35,835 nt of DNA from assembly GCF_000737065.1 (NCBI RefSeq), contig NZ_AQRC01000020.1, positions 1 to 35,835 of the forward strand, written 5' to 3'. Positions 1-7,967 of this stretch are shown here, in pieces. Source of the stretch: Thioclava atlantica. GTDB lineage: Bacteria; Pseudomonadota; Alphaproteobacteria; Rhodobacterales; Rhodobacteraceae. The notes under the pieces were generated by a model. That model did no database searches and was not told where the DNA came from. It saw nothing but the letters and a program-made list of their open reading frames with translations. Positions within the stretch are counted from its first letter, which is position 1. Each line of letters opens with the position of its first letter. Made by a program: the position numbers and the translations under genes.

Positions 1-30
1 GCGGGATAAGAGTGTCCGGGGAAAGGGCAA

Positions 31-324
31 GTGCGATCATCAGCTGATTTGCGCAACAGCGCCGGTTTCGCGCAGGGCGTGCAAGCTCCCGCGAACCTGA
101 GCGAGCAAGAGCTCGTTGCTTGGGCCGCGCAGGCAAATGTTTGCAAGGGTAGCCAGGTTCTCAGCGCAGGCTACGAAAATGGCGCTGCGAAGATCGTCTG
201 CGCTCCCGGTGGCGGTCAGCTTTCTCCGGCCAACCCGGCTATTGCGGTGATCGTCGCGGTCGGCCTTGCGGCCGCTGCTATGGGCGGCGGCAACGGCACG
301 AACGGAACGAACGGCACGAACTGA
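31..324 (+). CDS. small protein with hydrophobic segment and NGT-repeat tail
   Basis: I do not recognise a family. The predicted 97-residue product contains FAQG near residue 13, which resembles a signal-peptide cleavage region but without the expected hydrophobic stretch before it. It then has a soluble part with two cysteines, a hydrophobic Ala/Val segment at about residues 71-85, and a Gly-rich tail ending in three NGT-type repeats. The start is uncertain: GTG at 31 is preceded by a purine-rich stretch, and an in-frame stop lies at 7-9. A normal secretion signal may have been lost or may lie in another frame, because the adjacent frame encodes a short hydrophobic run just upstream of FAQG. 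A strong terminator follows directly, which supports a real transcription unit. Confidence 0.45.
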   Translation: MRSSADLRNSAGFAQGVQAPANLSEQELVAWAAQANVCKGSQVLSAGYENGAAKIVCAPGGGQLSPANPAIAVIVAVGLAAAAMGGGNGTNGTNGTN

Positions 325-342
325 CGTTCAGGAAGATTGAAG

Positions 343-372
343 AAAAAAACCCCGCCTTTGGCGGGGTTTTTT
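343..372. terminator. bidirectional Rho-independent terminator
   Basis: An A-run (343-349) is followed by the perfect stem CCCCGCC/GGCGGGG (350-356 and 360-366) with loop TTT, then a T-run (367-372). The A-run reads as a T-run on the other strand. It therefore can end both the small plus-strand gene before it and the minus-strand sugar-phosphate transferase gene that converges on it. Confidence 0.93.
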
Positions 373-414
373 GCTGTCGGGGACGTCTTTGTTGGTCCAA
401 ATTTGATCTGAGAT

Positions 415-1512
415 TCAGATGCGTTTTTTGACTTGGGTCGAAAGAGATCGCCGCAATTTGCTGAGTAGGGCGACGCGGCGATAGACCAAGAGATAGAGAA
501 TGAAAACGACGCCGACGCCTGCACCGAGAAAACCGGGCGACCCCGGTTCGAGCACCGTAATCGTCGCCGCGACGAGCGAAAGCGACCATAAAAGAACGCT
601 GGTGAGCGGATTGCGCATCTGCGGGCGTCCGATCGACTTAGCGAGGCTGCGCGCGCGACTCCGATAGACGAGGCTGTGGAGATGCAGCCTGTCAGCCGCA
701 CCAGGATGCGTGCCCTCCCGCTTCAGGCGGCGACGTATGGAAACGAGGGTTTCGATCCACGGATATGCAAGAGCGAGCACCGCGATCAGGGGGGAATATT
801 CAGGGTTGCGTGCCGGCAGCACGATCCCGATTACCGCGAGGACGAACCCTGTCGAATATGCCCCAGCATCTCCGTAGAAAAGCCGGCCAGAGGGGAAATT
901 GAGCACGAAGAACCCGGCGATCGAGCCGATCATCAGCAGGCAGATCGCGAAGACGGTGGTGTCGCCGGATTGCGCTGCAAGCACACCAAAGGCACTGAAG
1001 ACGATGATCGCGGTGCCCGAGGCGAGCCCGTTGACCCCGTCGATGATGTTGAGGGAATTCGCGATGCCTCCGATCGCGATCGCGCTGAGCGCAATACCGA
1101 AGGCCGGAAAAGTAAGGAGGTAATCAAGTCCGGGAATATCCGCGTGGTCGATCCGGTATCCCGTGACGAGCGAGAAGATGAGGCCGGCGACAACTGTCGC
1201 TATCAGGCGCCATTTCGCCGAGACCTTCTTGGTGACGTCTTCGATTGCGCCGGAGCCGAATGCGGGAATCGCGCATAAGCAGATTGTCCACCACAAGCTC
1301 TGAGAACTGGGATCAAGAAGAAAGCCTGTGACGATCGCGCCTGCAAGAAGTGCGAGCCCTCCGATCCTCGGGGTGGGGGCGCTGTGGATTTTTTGCACCC
1401 CGTGCGATCCGTCCAAGGTCAGGCTACCATGAAAATCTTTTGTCAGAACGATCAGCCAGGCGAAGAGGAACGAAGCGGAAAATGCGACAGATAGGTATTC
1501 TAAACCATACAT
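415..1512 (-). CDS. WecA/MraY-family polyprenyl-phosphate sugar-1-phosphate transferase
   Basis: This 365-residue integral membrane protein belongs to glycosyltransferase family 4 of the MraY/WecA type, which transfers a sugar-1-phosphate from a UDP-sugar to undecaprenyl phosphate at the inner membrane. Family marks are HSAPTPRIGG (residues 43-52), an acidic pair E91-D92 where most members have Asp-Asp, NSLNIIDGVNGL (152-163), YGDAGA (213-218) and the HLH motif (277-279). About ten hydrophobic segments are visible. It is transcribed divergently from wza and ends at the bidirectional terminator. It probably starts a polysaccharide repeat unit or another glycan; the sugar cannot be read from sequence. 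The ATG at 1512 has no strong ribosome-binding site. Confidence 0.85.
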   Translation of the reverse strand: MYGLEYLSVAFSASFLFAWLIVLTKDFHGSLTLDGSHGVQKIHSAPTPRIGGLALLAGAIVTGFLLDPSSQSLWWTICLCAIPAFGSGAIEDVTKKVSAKWRLIATVVAGLIFSLVTGYRIDHADIPGLDYLLTFPAFGIALSAIAIGGIANSLNIIDGVNGLASGTAIIVFSAFGVLAAQSGDTTVFAICLLMIGSIAGFFVLNFPSGRLFYGDAGAYSTGFVLAVIGIVLPARNPEYSPLIAVLALAYPWIETLVSIRRRLKREGTHPGAADRLHLHSLVYRSRARSLAKSIGRPQMRNPLTSVLLWSLSLVAATITVLEPGSPGFLGAGVGVVFILYLLVYRRVALLSKLRRSLSTQVKKRI

Positions 1513-1911
1513 TTCAGTAACCCACTTAAGGGAGAACCGCCGAGAAAGAAGCTCTCTTCTTCAATACGTAATAGAACTTTGGATCTAGTAAAAATGATGC
1601 CCCCCAACGTCTCTCATAGCCAGAGAAATCCGATGAGGTCAAAGGGCTGTGAGCGGTTTTTCGCGAGAGATGAGGGAAACCACCATAGGCTGCACATAGA
1701 TTGGGCGCGGCCTTGCGGAACAACTTCAAGTTGAGCCCCGCATTTGGGTTTCGATTCGGGCGAAATCGCCACATTACGACCGGAGGTGGTAACTGGCGGT
1801 TGGAAAACCCGCGAGGCTCCTCTATTCAATCCTCTAAGATGCGAGCACTTGGCGCGCTCATTCGAACGGGAAACAATCGCCGGTCCAGGCGATACGCTCA
1901 GGAGGGCAGGC
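1513..1911. other. divergent intergenic region between the WecA-like gene and wza
   Basis: This 399-bp stretch holds no convincing gene, although short open frames cross it. It must carry the promoters for both divergent units. An AT-richer patch lies at about 1555-1600. An AGGAGG ribosome-binding site at 1900-1905 fixes the wza start. I could not assign a specific promoter or operator. Confidence 0.5.
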
Positions 1912-2997
1912 ATGCGGGCGATGACGAAACTGCTGGTGGCAATGGCCAGCCTACTTCTTCTCGCTTCTTGTGATGTCTCTGCGACGAATTTTCCGGTTTC
2001 CAATCGGAGCGTGACCACGACGAGTGACCCTGTCGCAGGCAATATTGCCATCGTGCGGTTGAGTGCTGCGAATGTCGCGACTTTCGGCGCAGCTCAGGAC
2101 AATAGCGGCGGACGCACGACACTACCCGCGAGCGGTTACTGGAATTACCGAGTGGGGACGGGCGATCTGCTCGACATCGTGGTATGGGATCATCCCGAAT
2201 TGACGATGCCGGCCGGTGCGAACCGGACACCGGCCGAATCGGGGCTCAGGGTGCAATCCGATGGGACCTTCTTCTATCCGTATGTGGGGCAGGTGCGCGC
2301 ACGCGGGCGGACGCCCGAGGAGATACGCTCCGATCTTGCGGCACGGCTCAAGGAATTCATCCCATCCCCGCAAGTCTCTGTGCGAGTGGTCGGGTATAAC
2401 TCCCAGACCGTCTCTGTGACCGGCGAAGTAAACAAGCCTTCGCGGATCCCGCTGACCTCCTCGGCGCTGACCCTTCTCGATGCGATCAACGAAGCCGGTG
2501 GCCTTGCTGAAAAAGCTGATGCCCGGCGCGTAAATGTGCGACGGGGCGGCCGTAGCTACAGCGTTGATCTTCAAGCCTTCCTTGATCAGGGTATCACCTC
2601 GAATAACCCGTATCTTCACAATGGCGATGTGGTCGCCGTCCCGCGCGCAAAGACGATGGAGGCTTATCTTCTTGGGCAGCTGGTCAAGCCCGGGCCGATC
2701 GACCTCACCAAGGATGACGTGACGCTGACTGAAGCGGTGACCGCAGTAGGTGGCCTTCGCCAAGATCAGGCCGATGCGCGTGGCGTGTTTGTGTTCCGCG
2801 ATACACCTGCAGGAGTGACTGTCTATCAACTCGACACGTCGAGCGCGGCTGCCTTCGTGGTCGGCACGCGGTTCTATCTCCACCCGCAGGATGTGGTCTA
2901 TGTCACGACTGCCCCGGTGGCGAAGTGGAACCGGGTGATCTCTAACCTCCTGCCGACGCTTAACACGGCGCGTGCGGCAAATTCGTTGGCGAACTGA
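1912..2997 (+). CDS. polysaccharide export outer-membrane lipoprotein, Wza type
   Basis: The 361-residue lipoprotein forms the outer-membrane export channel for capsule/EPS in the OPX family. The start at 1912 is chosen because AGGAGG (1900-1905) precedes it and it yields a clean lipoprotein signal with lipobox LASC (Cys20). The longer in-frame extension back to 1744 has no signal character. A polysaccharide-export domain begins near residue 77 (YRVGTGDLLD). Two SLBB-type domains follow (VTGEVNKPS near 168, LLGQLVKPG near 252), then a C-terminal helix ending in AANSLAN that resembles the membrane-spanning helix of Wza. The phosphatase gene begins one base after the stop, so the two are co-transcribed. 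Confidence 0.93.
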   Translation: MRAMTKLLVAMASLLLLASCDVSATNFPVSNRSVTTTSDPVAGNIAIVRLSAANVATFGAAQDNSGGRTTLPASGYWNYRVGTGDLLDIVVWDHPELTMPAGANRTPAESGLRVQSDGTFFYPYVGQVRARGRTPEEIRSDLAARLKEFIPSPQVSVRVVGYNSQTVSVTGEVNKPSRIPLTSSALTLLDAINEAGGLAEKADARRVNVRRGGRSYSVDLQAFLDQGITSNNPYLHNGDVVAVPRAKTMEAYLLGQLVKPGPIDLTKDDVTLTEAVTAVGGLRQDQADARGVFVFRDTPAGVTVYQLDTSSAAAFVVGTRFYLHPQDVVYVTTAPVAKWNRVISNLLPTLNTARAANSLAN

Positions 2998-2998
2998 C

Positions 2999-3454
2999 AT
3001 GGCGCAAGTCGGTTCGATCCTCGTCGTGTGCGTGGGGAATATCTGCCGCTCTCCTGTGGGTGAACGCTTGCTTGCTCGCGATCTTCCCGAGTGCAGCGTT
3101 ACGTCAGCGGGGATCGGAGCGGTCGTGGGCGCCCCCGCTGATCAGACAATGCAGGAAGTAGCCGAAGCGGAAGGGCTGAGCCTTGCCGGTCATGTCGCGC
3201 GTCAATTCACTCCGGAAATTGGTGCAGCCCATGAATTGATCCTCGTAATGGAGGCCGGCCACAAAGCGGAGATCGCTCGGATCGCTCCGCACTTGGCAGG
3301 GCGAACGATGATGTTTGACCAATGGCTGGGCGGGAAGGGGATCCCCGACCCCTACCGCAAGCCGATTGAGATGCATCGGTCCGCTTTCGGCCAAATAAGC
3401 GCCGCGGCGGATGGCTGGGTCTCGCGCCTCGACCGTGGGCGCGGTTGCGGATGA
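2999..3454 (+). CDS. low-molecular-weight protein-tyrosine phosphatase, Wzb type
   Basis: The 151-residue product carries the phosphate-binding loop CVGNICRS (Cx5R-S) near its N-terminus and the general-acid motif DPYRKP near residue 117, the two catalytic elements of LMW-PTP. Its expected substrate is the tyrosine-phosphorylated C-terminus of the autokinase encoded 62 bp downstream. The ATG at 2999 lies one base past the wza stop, which suggests translational coupling. An upstream in-frame start at 2972 would overlap wza and is less likely. Length is normal for the family. Confidence 0.92.
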   Translation: MAQVGSILVVCVGNICRSPVGERLLARDLPECSVTSAGIGAVVGAPADQTMQEVAEAEGLSLAGHVARQFTPEIGAAHELILVMEAGHKAEIARIAPHLAGRTMMFDQWLGGKGIPDPYRKPIEMHRSAFGQISAAADGWVSRLDRGRGCG

Positions 3455-3516
3455 TATAAGCAGCGCCTGCCATTGGATTTTACGTTAGGATTGTTTTTCG
3501 TGATTGAGCAAAGACG

Positions 3517-5733
3517 ATGAAGCAAAACCCCAGCTTTTCGAAAGTGCAAATGGCGCCTTCAAACGACTCAGACGATGACGAGATTGATCTTGTGGCGCTT
3601 GGCGGGGCGCTGGTCGTGGGCTGGCGGTGGATCGTCGCCGCGCTTGTCGTTGCTCTCGCCTTTGGAGTTTTGGTCGCGCTTCGATCCCCGCCGGTCTATC
3701 AAGCCTCCGGGCTTTTGCAGCTCGAAGACCAGGCTGGAAATCTCGCACTTCCCCAAGCGATGCAGGACATTCTCGGCAGGGGCACGGGCGGCAAGTCTCC
3801 GTCGGACACGCAGATCGCGATCATGTCTTCGCGGCGCGTTCTGGGAGAGGCTGTGCGCAAGGTCGGGCTCGAGACCTACGCGGTTCCGCGTCGCCTGCCG
3901 CTCCTTGGCGTTTTGCCAGCACGGCTTCATTTGCCAGATTTGGGCCTTTTCCCGTCGTATCAATGGGGCGAAGAGGCACTCGTCTTGGGGGCGATGCAGG
4001 TTCCAGATAGCTGGCGCAATGACAGTATGGCGCTCACGGTTACTGGCGCGACGAGCTATGTGGTCGAGCTGCCCGATGGAACGGATCTGAAGGGTGAAGT
4101 TGGGAAGACGGCGAAAACGCCTGATGGCGCTTTCACGATGCAGGTCCAGAAACTGGACACCCCCGTGGGACGTGAATTCTTCGTCGGTAAGCGCTCGCTG
4201 GAGAACGCGATCCAGATCGTCGCGGACAACTTCTCTGTTTCGGAGAACCCGCGCGGGAGCATGATCCTCAAGACGAGTTATCGAGATACCGATCGCAAGC
4301 GGGCCGAAGCTGTGCTTGACGCGATCGCGAATGCCTTTCTTGAGCAGAACGTAGAGCGTAATGCGGCCTCGGCCGAAAGCAGCCTCGAATTCATCGAGAA
4401 ACAGCTTCCTGAAGCGCGCAAGAACGTGGCGGCGGCGGAGCAGGCACTCAATGCCTATCGCCAGAAACAGCAATCGGTCGATGTCAATTACGAGACCCAG
4501 GCGCTTCTTGAGCGGGTGACCAAGATCGAGGGTGAATTGTCCGCGCTCGATCTCAAGGAGGCCGAACTGAAGAATCAGTATACGGTCAATCACCCGGCCT
4601 ATCAGGCGTTGATGCAAAATCGGAAGGAACTGGAAACTCAACTCGAGGCGGCAAAGAAAGCCACCCAGAGCCTGCCCGAGACGCAGAAGGACATCTTCAA
4701 CCTGCAGCGCAATCTTGAGGTCGCTCAGCAGGTTTATACGCAGCTCCTCAACCGCTCTCAGGAATTGCAGGTGGTCCGTGCCTCGACCGTCGGATCGGTG
4801 CGGATCATCGACAATGCCTACGCAAGCGGTATTCCTGTCGCACCACGGACTATGCGGATCGTGGCTCTGGCGGGGCTTCTCGGGCTGATCATAGGCGCGG
4901 CGATCGTGCTTGTCCGGCGGGCGTTGCGCCAAGGCATCAAGGGCGCCGAAGAAATTGAGGAGCTGGGGCTCCCCGTGTTCGCGACCGTGCCCTTCGCGCC
5001 TGAAGCCGCGGATTTCCGACACCGCAAAGGTAATCTCCCGATCTTCGCGCTTGAACATCCGCAAGCTGTCGCGACCGAGGCCCTGCGTTCGTTGCGAACC
5101 TCGCTTCACTTCGGGCTTCTCGACGCAAAGACGAACTCAATCCAGCTGACCTCCGCGGCGCCGGGTGTCGGCAAGACCTTCACGGCGGTCAACCTTGCGG
5201 TAGTCGCGGCACAGTCGGGCCAGAAAGTCTGTCTCATTGACGCTGACATGCGGCGCGGCTATCTCGCCCGTTTTCTGCATATGCCGAAGGAGACACCCGG
5301 TCTTTCGGATTATCTCGGGCACGAGAAACCGCTTTCGGAAGTGATGCTGCGTGGTCCGGTCGACGGGCTCGATGTGATCTTGTCGGGACGCTACCCGCCG
5401 AATCCGTCCGAGCTGCTCATGCGAGCGGAGTTCTCTTCGCTCCTCAAGCAACTCGATGCGGAGTATGACCTGATTATCGTCGACGCGCCGCCAGCTCTTG
5501 CGGTGACCGACCCCGTCGTGATCGGCCGCTCTGTCGGCGCCACAATCGCAATCGCCCGTCATCTCGAGACGATGCAGGGCGCGCTACGCGCGGTTCAGGC
5601 CAGCTTCGAGGCGGCAGGGACTCATATCACCGGCGCGGTTCTCAACGGCTTCAAGGCTGAGGCGGCCGAGCGCTACGGCGGTCATTATCAGTATCACTAC
5701 AATTACCGCTACAGCTACAAATCGGATGACTAA
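3517..5733 (+). CDS. polysaccharide co-polymerase / tyrosine autokinase, Wzc-ExoP type
   Basis: The 738-residue inner-membrane protein controls chain length and export by cycles of tyrosine phosphorylation. In order it has a Wzz domain with TM1 (about residues 30-54), a periplasmic region with a long coiled coil (about 285-415), TM2 (about 446-467), and a cytoplasmic BY-kinase domain. The kinase shows Walker A APGVGKTF (about 548-555), Walker A' LIDADMRR (about 572) and Walker B LIIVDAPP (about 651). The C-terminus is a tyrosine cluster with six Tyr in about 16 residues, the usual autophosphorylation tail. Together with Wza and Wzb it completes a standard export/control set. A second possible ATG lies at 3550. 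Confidence 0.94.
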   Translation: MKQNPSFSKVQMAPSNDSDDDEIDLVALGGALVVGWRWIVAALVVALAFGVLVALRSPPVYQASGLLQLEDQAGNLALPQAMQDILGRGTGGKSPSDTQIAIMSSRRVLGEAVRKVGLETYAVPRRLPLLGVLPARLHLPDLGLFPSYQWGEEALVLGAMQVPDSWRNDSMALTVTGATSYVVELPDGTDLKGEVGKTAKTPDGAFTMQVQKLDTPVGREFFVGKRSLENAIQIVADNFSVSENPRGSMILKTSYRDTDRKRAEAVLDAIANAFLEQNVERNAASAESSLEFIEKQLPEARKNVAAAEQALNAYRQKQQSVDVNYETQALLERVTKIEGELSALDLKEAELKNQYTVNHPAYQALMQNRKELETQLEAAKKATQSLPETQKDIFNLQRNLEVAQQVYTQLLNRSQELQVVRASTVGSVRIIDNAYASGIPVAPRTMRIVALAGLLGLIIGAAIVLVRRALRQGIKGAEEIEELGLPVFATVPFAPEAADFRHRKGNLPIFALEHPQAVATEALRSLRTSLHFGLLDAKTNSIQLTSAAPGVGKTFTAVNLAVVAAQSGQKVCLIDADMRRGYLARFLHMPKETPGLSDYLGHEKPLSEVMLRGPVDGLDVILSGRYPPNPSELLMRAEFSSLLKQLDAEYDLIIVDAPPALAVTDPVVIGRSVGATIAIARHLETMQGALRAVQASFEAAGTHITGAVLNGFKAEAAERYGGHYQYHYNYRYSYKSDD

Positions 5734-5744
5734 GTGAGCCGCTC

Positions 5745-5997
5745 CGGCTTGGCCGATGTCCTAGTTTCGTTTAGTTGCGTGGCCTTGTCTCCGCTTTCCA
5801 GAGCTACGTAAGAATGGGTCTCCGCTTCTGCTAGCGGGATCTTCCGATCGGCTCGAGCAGACGGCGGTCGTTGAACCACTCGTCGGTTTCAAGCGGGTGT
5901 AGTCTGAGGCTTCGAAGCCGCGCAGCGGACTCGGACCGGTGAATGACCTCAGCTTGGAATAGGCTGTTGCCCGTCTCGGATAGGCCGGGCGAACACA
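5745..5997 (-). mobile_element. decayed 3' end of an IS3-family transposase (orfB)
   Basis: Read on the minus strand across two or three frames, this stretch gives a broken match to the C-terminus of IS3-family OrfB: LSETGNSLFQAEVIHR, then a GP..GFEA..Y piece in another frame, then EWFNDRRLLEPIG, then IPLAEAETHSYVALESGD after a one-base shift. Intact relatives read NGLYKAEVIHR ... WFNNRRLLEPIG ... IPPAEAE. Several frameshifts show it is dead. It occupies most of the gap between the export operon and the nitrilase-family gene. In the rest of that gap (5998-6157) I see nothing else. A matching orfA end of the same IS type occurs at 33268-33447. Confidence 0.8.
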
Positions 5998-6157
5998 TGG
6001 CGCGAAGAACTGCTTTTGGTTCATTTCGAAAGACGGCTGCCGCGGGTCAAATTCCTTTGGGCTTGCGGCCGTTTGTCTGACTGGTGAAACTGACGCAACG
6101 TGGGCCCTGATGCCCTCTGGTCGCCAATTCCATTCAAGACGAAAGAGCGCAGCAATT

Positions 6158-6949
6158 ATGAACATTGAGATGGAGACCGGGCTTGGCGTGGCGCTTTGGC
6201 AGGCAGGCACGGTTGCCGGCGTTCGCGAAGAGGCCCTAAAGCAGATTGCTCGTGGAGCGGGCGCGGCAGGTCTCGCGGGGGCCCAGGTGATTGTCTTTCC
6301 CGAACTGTTCGTGACCGGTTACCAGCGCGACGACCTCGACGCACTGGCCATGAGCTGCGAGGAGATGGCGGCGAGGCTTGCACTGCTCGCGCGCGACGCA
6401 GGCTGCGCGATCTGCGTGGGTTATCCCGAGCGCGTGGGAGAAATCCTGTTCAATTCGGCGCTCTGTGTATCGGCCACGGGCGCGTTGTTGGGTAACCACC
6501 GGAAGATCCAGCTTTACGGGCCCGCCGAGGCTGCGCGCTTTACGCCCGGTGATGGCTATACTGTCTTCGAACTCGGGGGGCGCCGCGCGGCGATCCTGAT
6601 TTGCTATGACGTGGAATTTGCCCCTCATGTCGCAGCACTCAAGGCGCAGGGCGTCGAGATCATCCTCGCGCCTACCGCGGCGATGCACCCGTTCGAACAT
6701 GTGGGCGCCCATGTCGTCCCGGCGATGGCGGCCAATCACGCCCTGACCATCCTTTATGCCAATCTCTGTGGACCCGAGGCCGATCTGAACTATTTCGGCA
6801 GCTCTGTGATCGCCGGGCCCGATGGCAAAGTGCTGGCCCGAGCGGGGAGCGCGCCCTGCATGCTGATGGCAACGCTCGAGGCGGTGTATGACCCTGCTAC
6901 TCTCTCGACGCAGCTCAACGATTTTCAACCCGTCGGCGAGGCCGGGTGA
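6158..6949 (+). CDS. nitrilase-superfamily carbon-nitrogen hydrolase
   Basis: The 263-residue protein has the Glu-Lys-Cys triad of the superfamily: PELFVTGY (Glu), NHRKIQLYG (Lys) and LICYDVEF (Cys). Members hydrolyse amides, nitriles or carbamoyl amides. N-carbamoylputrescine amidase and omega-amide or guanidinobutyramide hydrolases are possible roles given the polyamine/guanidine context, but the substrate cannot be fixed from sequence. I chose the ATG at 6158; the frame is open back to 6110 but the extension is basic and not family-like. The stop overlaps the start of the LysR gene, so the two are translationally coupled. Confidence 0.85.
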   Translation: MNIEMETGLGVALWQAGTVAGVREEALKQIARGAGAAGLAGAQVIVFPELFVTGYQRDDLDALAMSCEEMAARLALLARDAGCAICVGYPERVGEILFNSALCVSATGALLGNHRKIQLYGPAEAARFTPGDGYTVFELGGRRAAILICYDVEFAPHVAALKAQGVEIILAPTAAMHPFEHVGAHVVPAMAANHALTILYANLCGPEADLNYFGSSVIAGPDGKVLARAGSAPCMLMATLEAVYDPATLSTQLNDFQPVGEAG

Positions 6950-7869
6950 TGCAGCTTTCGGGCACCGATATTCGGCTACTGCGGGTTTTCGACGCGGTGG
7001 TGCGTCATCGGGGCTTCGCGGCCGCGCAGGCCGAGCTGAATGTCAGCCAATCCACGATCTCGACCCAGATCACCGCACTCGAGGATCGGCTTGGTGTGAC
7101 GCTTTGCCGGCGCGGACGGGCGGGCTTCCGATTGACCCAGAAGGGCGAGGCGGTGCATGCGGCTGTGGTGCGGCTTCTTGCAGCGACCGAGGAATTCGTA
7201 AGCGAAACCGCGGCCTTGCGTGGCACTCTTTCGGGCACGCTCCGGGTGGGGCTCGTCGATCATGTCGTGACTGATCCGAATTTCCGACTCCCCGAAGCGA
7301 TCGCAGCGCTCGAACGGCGAGCGAGTTCGCTTCGCTTCGAGCTTGCGCAAGGCTCGCCTCAAGAGTTTCAGGCGCGGGTGCTCGAAGGCTCGCTCCATCT
7401 CGCGATCGGATCGTTTCCACACAAGGTCGCGGGGCTGCATTACCAAAAGCTCTATGACGAGGAGAATTTCCTCTATTGCGCGCCGGGTCATCCGCTTTGG
7501 TCGGTGCCCGATGCGGTCCTCACTCCGGAATTCGTCGCTTCGATGCGGGCGGTCGGGCGCAGCTACTGGCGCGAGGATCACTGGAACAACCGTGACTTCC
7601 CGAACACCACGGCGATGGCGCAGGGGCTCGAGCAGCAATTGGTGATGATCCTCTCTGGCGCTTTTGTGGGCTACATGCCCGAGCACTCCGCGGGGCGATG
7701 GGTCGAGGCGGGGCGGCTTCGTGCGATCCTTCCAGAACGGTTTCTCTATCGCTGCGCCTTCGAGGCGATCACGCGGCCCGATGCGGAAGCCTCGCCGCTC
7801 GCGCAGGCGATGCGGAGCGAGCTTGAACAACTCTACCGACCGGTTGCCGAAAAAAGCGCCACAGCCTGA
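6949..7869 (+). CDS. LysR-family transcriptional regulator
   Basis: The 306-residue product has a typical N-terminal winged HTH (residues about 4-62, including LNVSQSTISTQITALEDRLG) followed by a periplasmic-binding-like effector domain. Its ATG overlaps the stop of the amidohydrolase gene by one base; a GTG three bases earlier is also possible. It precedes the ureohydrolase gene on the same strand, separated by about 100 bp that hold overlapping inverted repeats of LysR-box character. It therefore probably senses a substrate of this pathway and controls the downstream uptake/ureohydrolase genes, and perhaps itself. This role is inference. Confidence 0.93.
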   Translation: MQLSGTDIRLLRVFDAVVRHRGFAAAQAELNVSQSTISTQITALEDRLGVTLCRRGRAGFRLTQKGEAVHAAVVRLLAATEEFVSETAALRGTLSGTLRVGLVDHVVTDPNFRLPEAIAALERRASSLRFELAQGSPQEFQARVLEGSLHLAIGSFPHKVAGLHYQKLYDEENFLYCAPGHPLWSVPDAVLTPEFVASMRAVGRSYWREDHWNNRDFPNTTAMAQGLEQQLVMILSGAFVGYMPEHSAGRWVEAGRLRAILPERFLYRCAFEAITRPDAEASPLAQAMRSELEQLYRPVAEKSATA

Positions 7870-7874
7870 ACGAT

Positions 7875-7904
7875 ACTTCGATTTTTGTCGAAGTGAAGTT
7901 CGAC
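7875..7904. promoter_or_regulatory. overlapping inverted repeats, candidate LysR operator
   Basis: Two perfect inverted repeats overlap. ACTTCGA (7875-7881) pairs with TCGAAGT (7888-7894), and GTCGAA (7887-7892) pairs with TTCGAC (7899-7904). The three TTCGA/TCGAA half-sites are spaced about one helical turn apart, as in LysR-type boxes. They lie just after lysR and 64 bp before the ureohydrolase ATG, and so could govern a promoter for the ureohydrolase-transporter genes. Confidence 0.6.
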
Positions 7905-7967
7905 ACGTTGAGATTTTTCGCCGCTAGAGATCTGCGCATTCTTCGTCCCGAAAGAACGGAGTTCCCA

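Noticed and set aside
3568-5109. A 513-codon open frame antisense to the wzc-like gene
   Set aside because: It lies wholly inside a gene with clear domains and motifs. Its product is Arg/His/Leu-rich without any family motif, as expected for an antisense shadow in GC-rich DNA.
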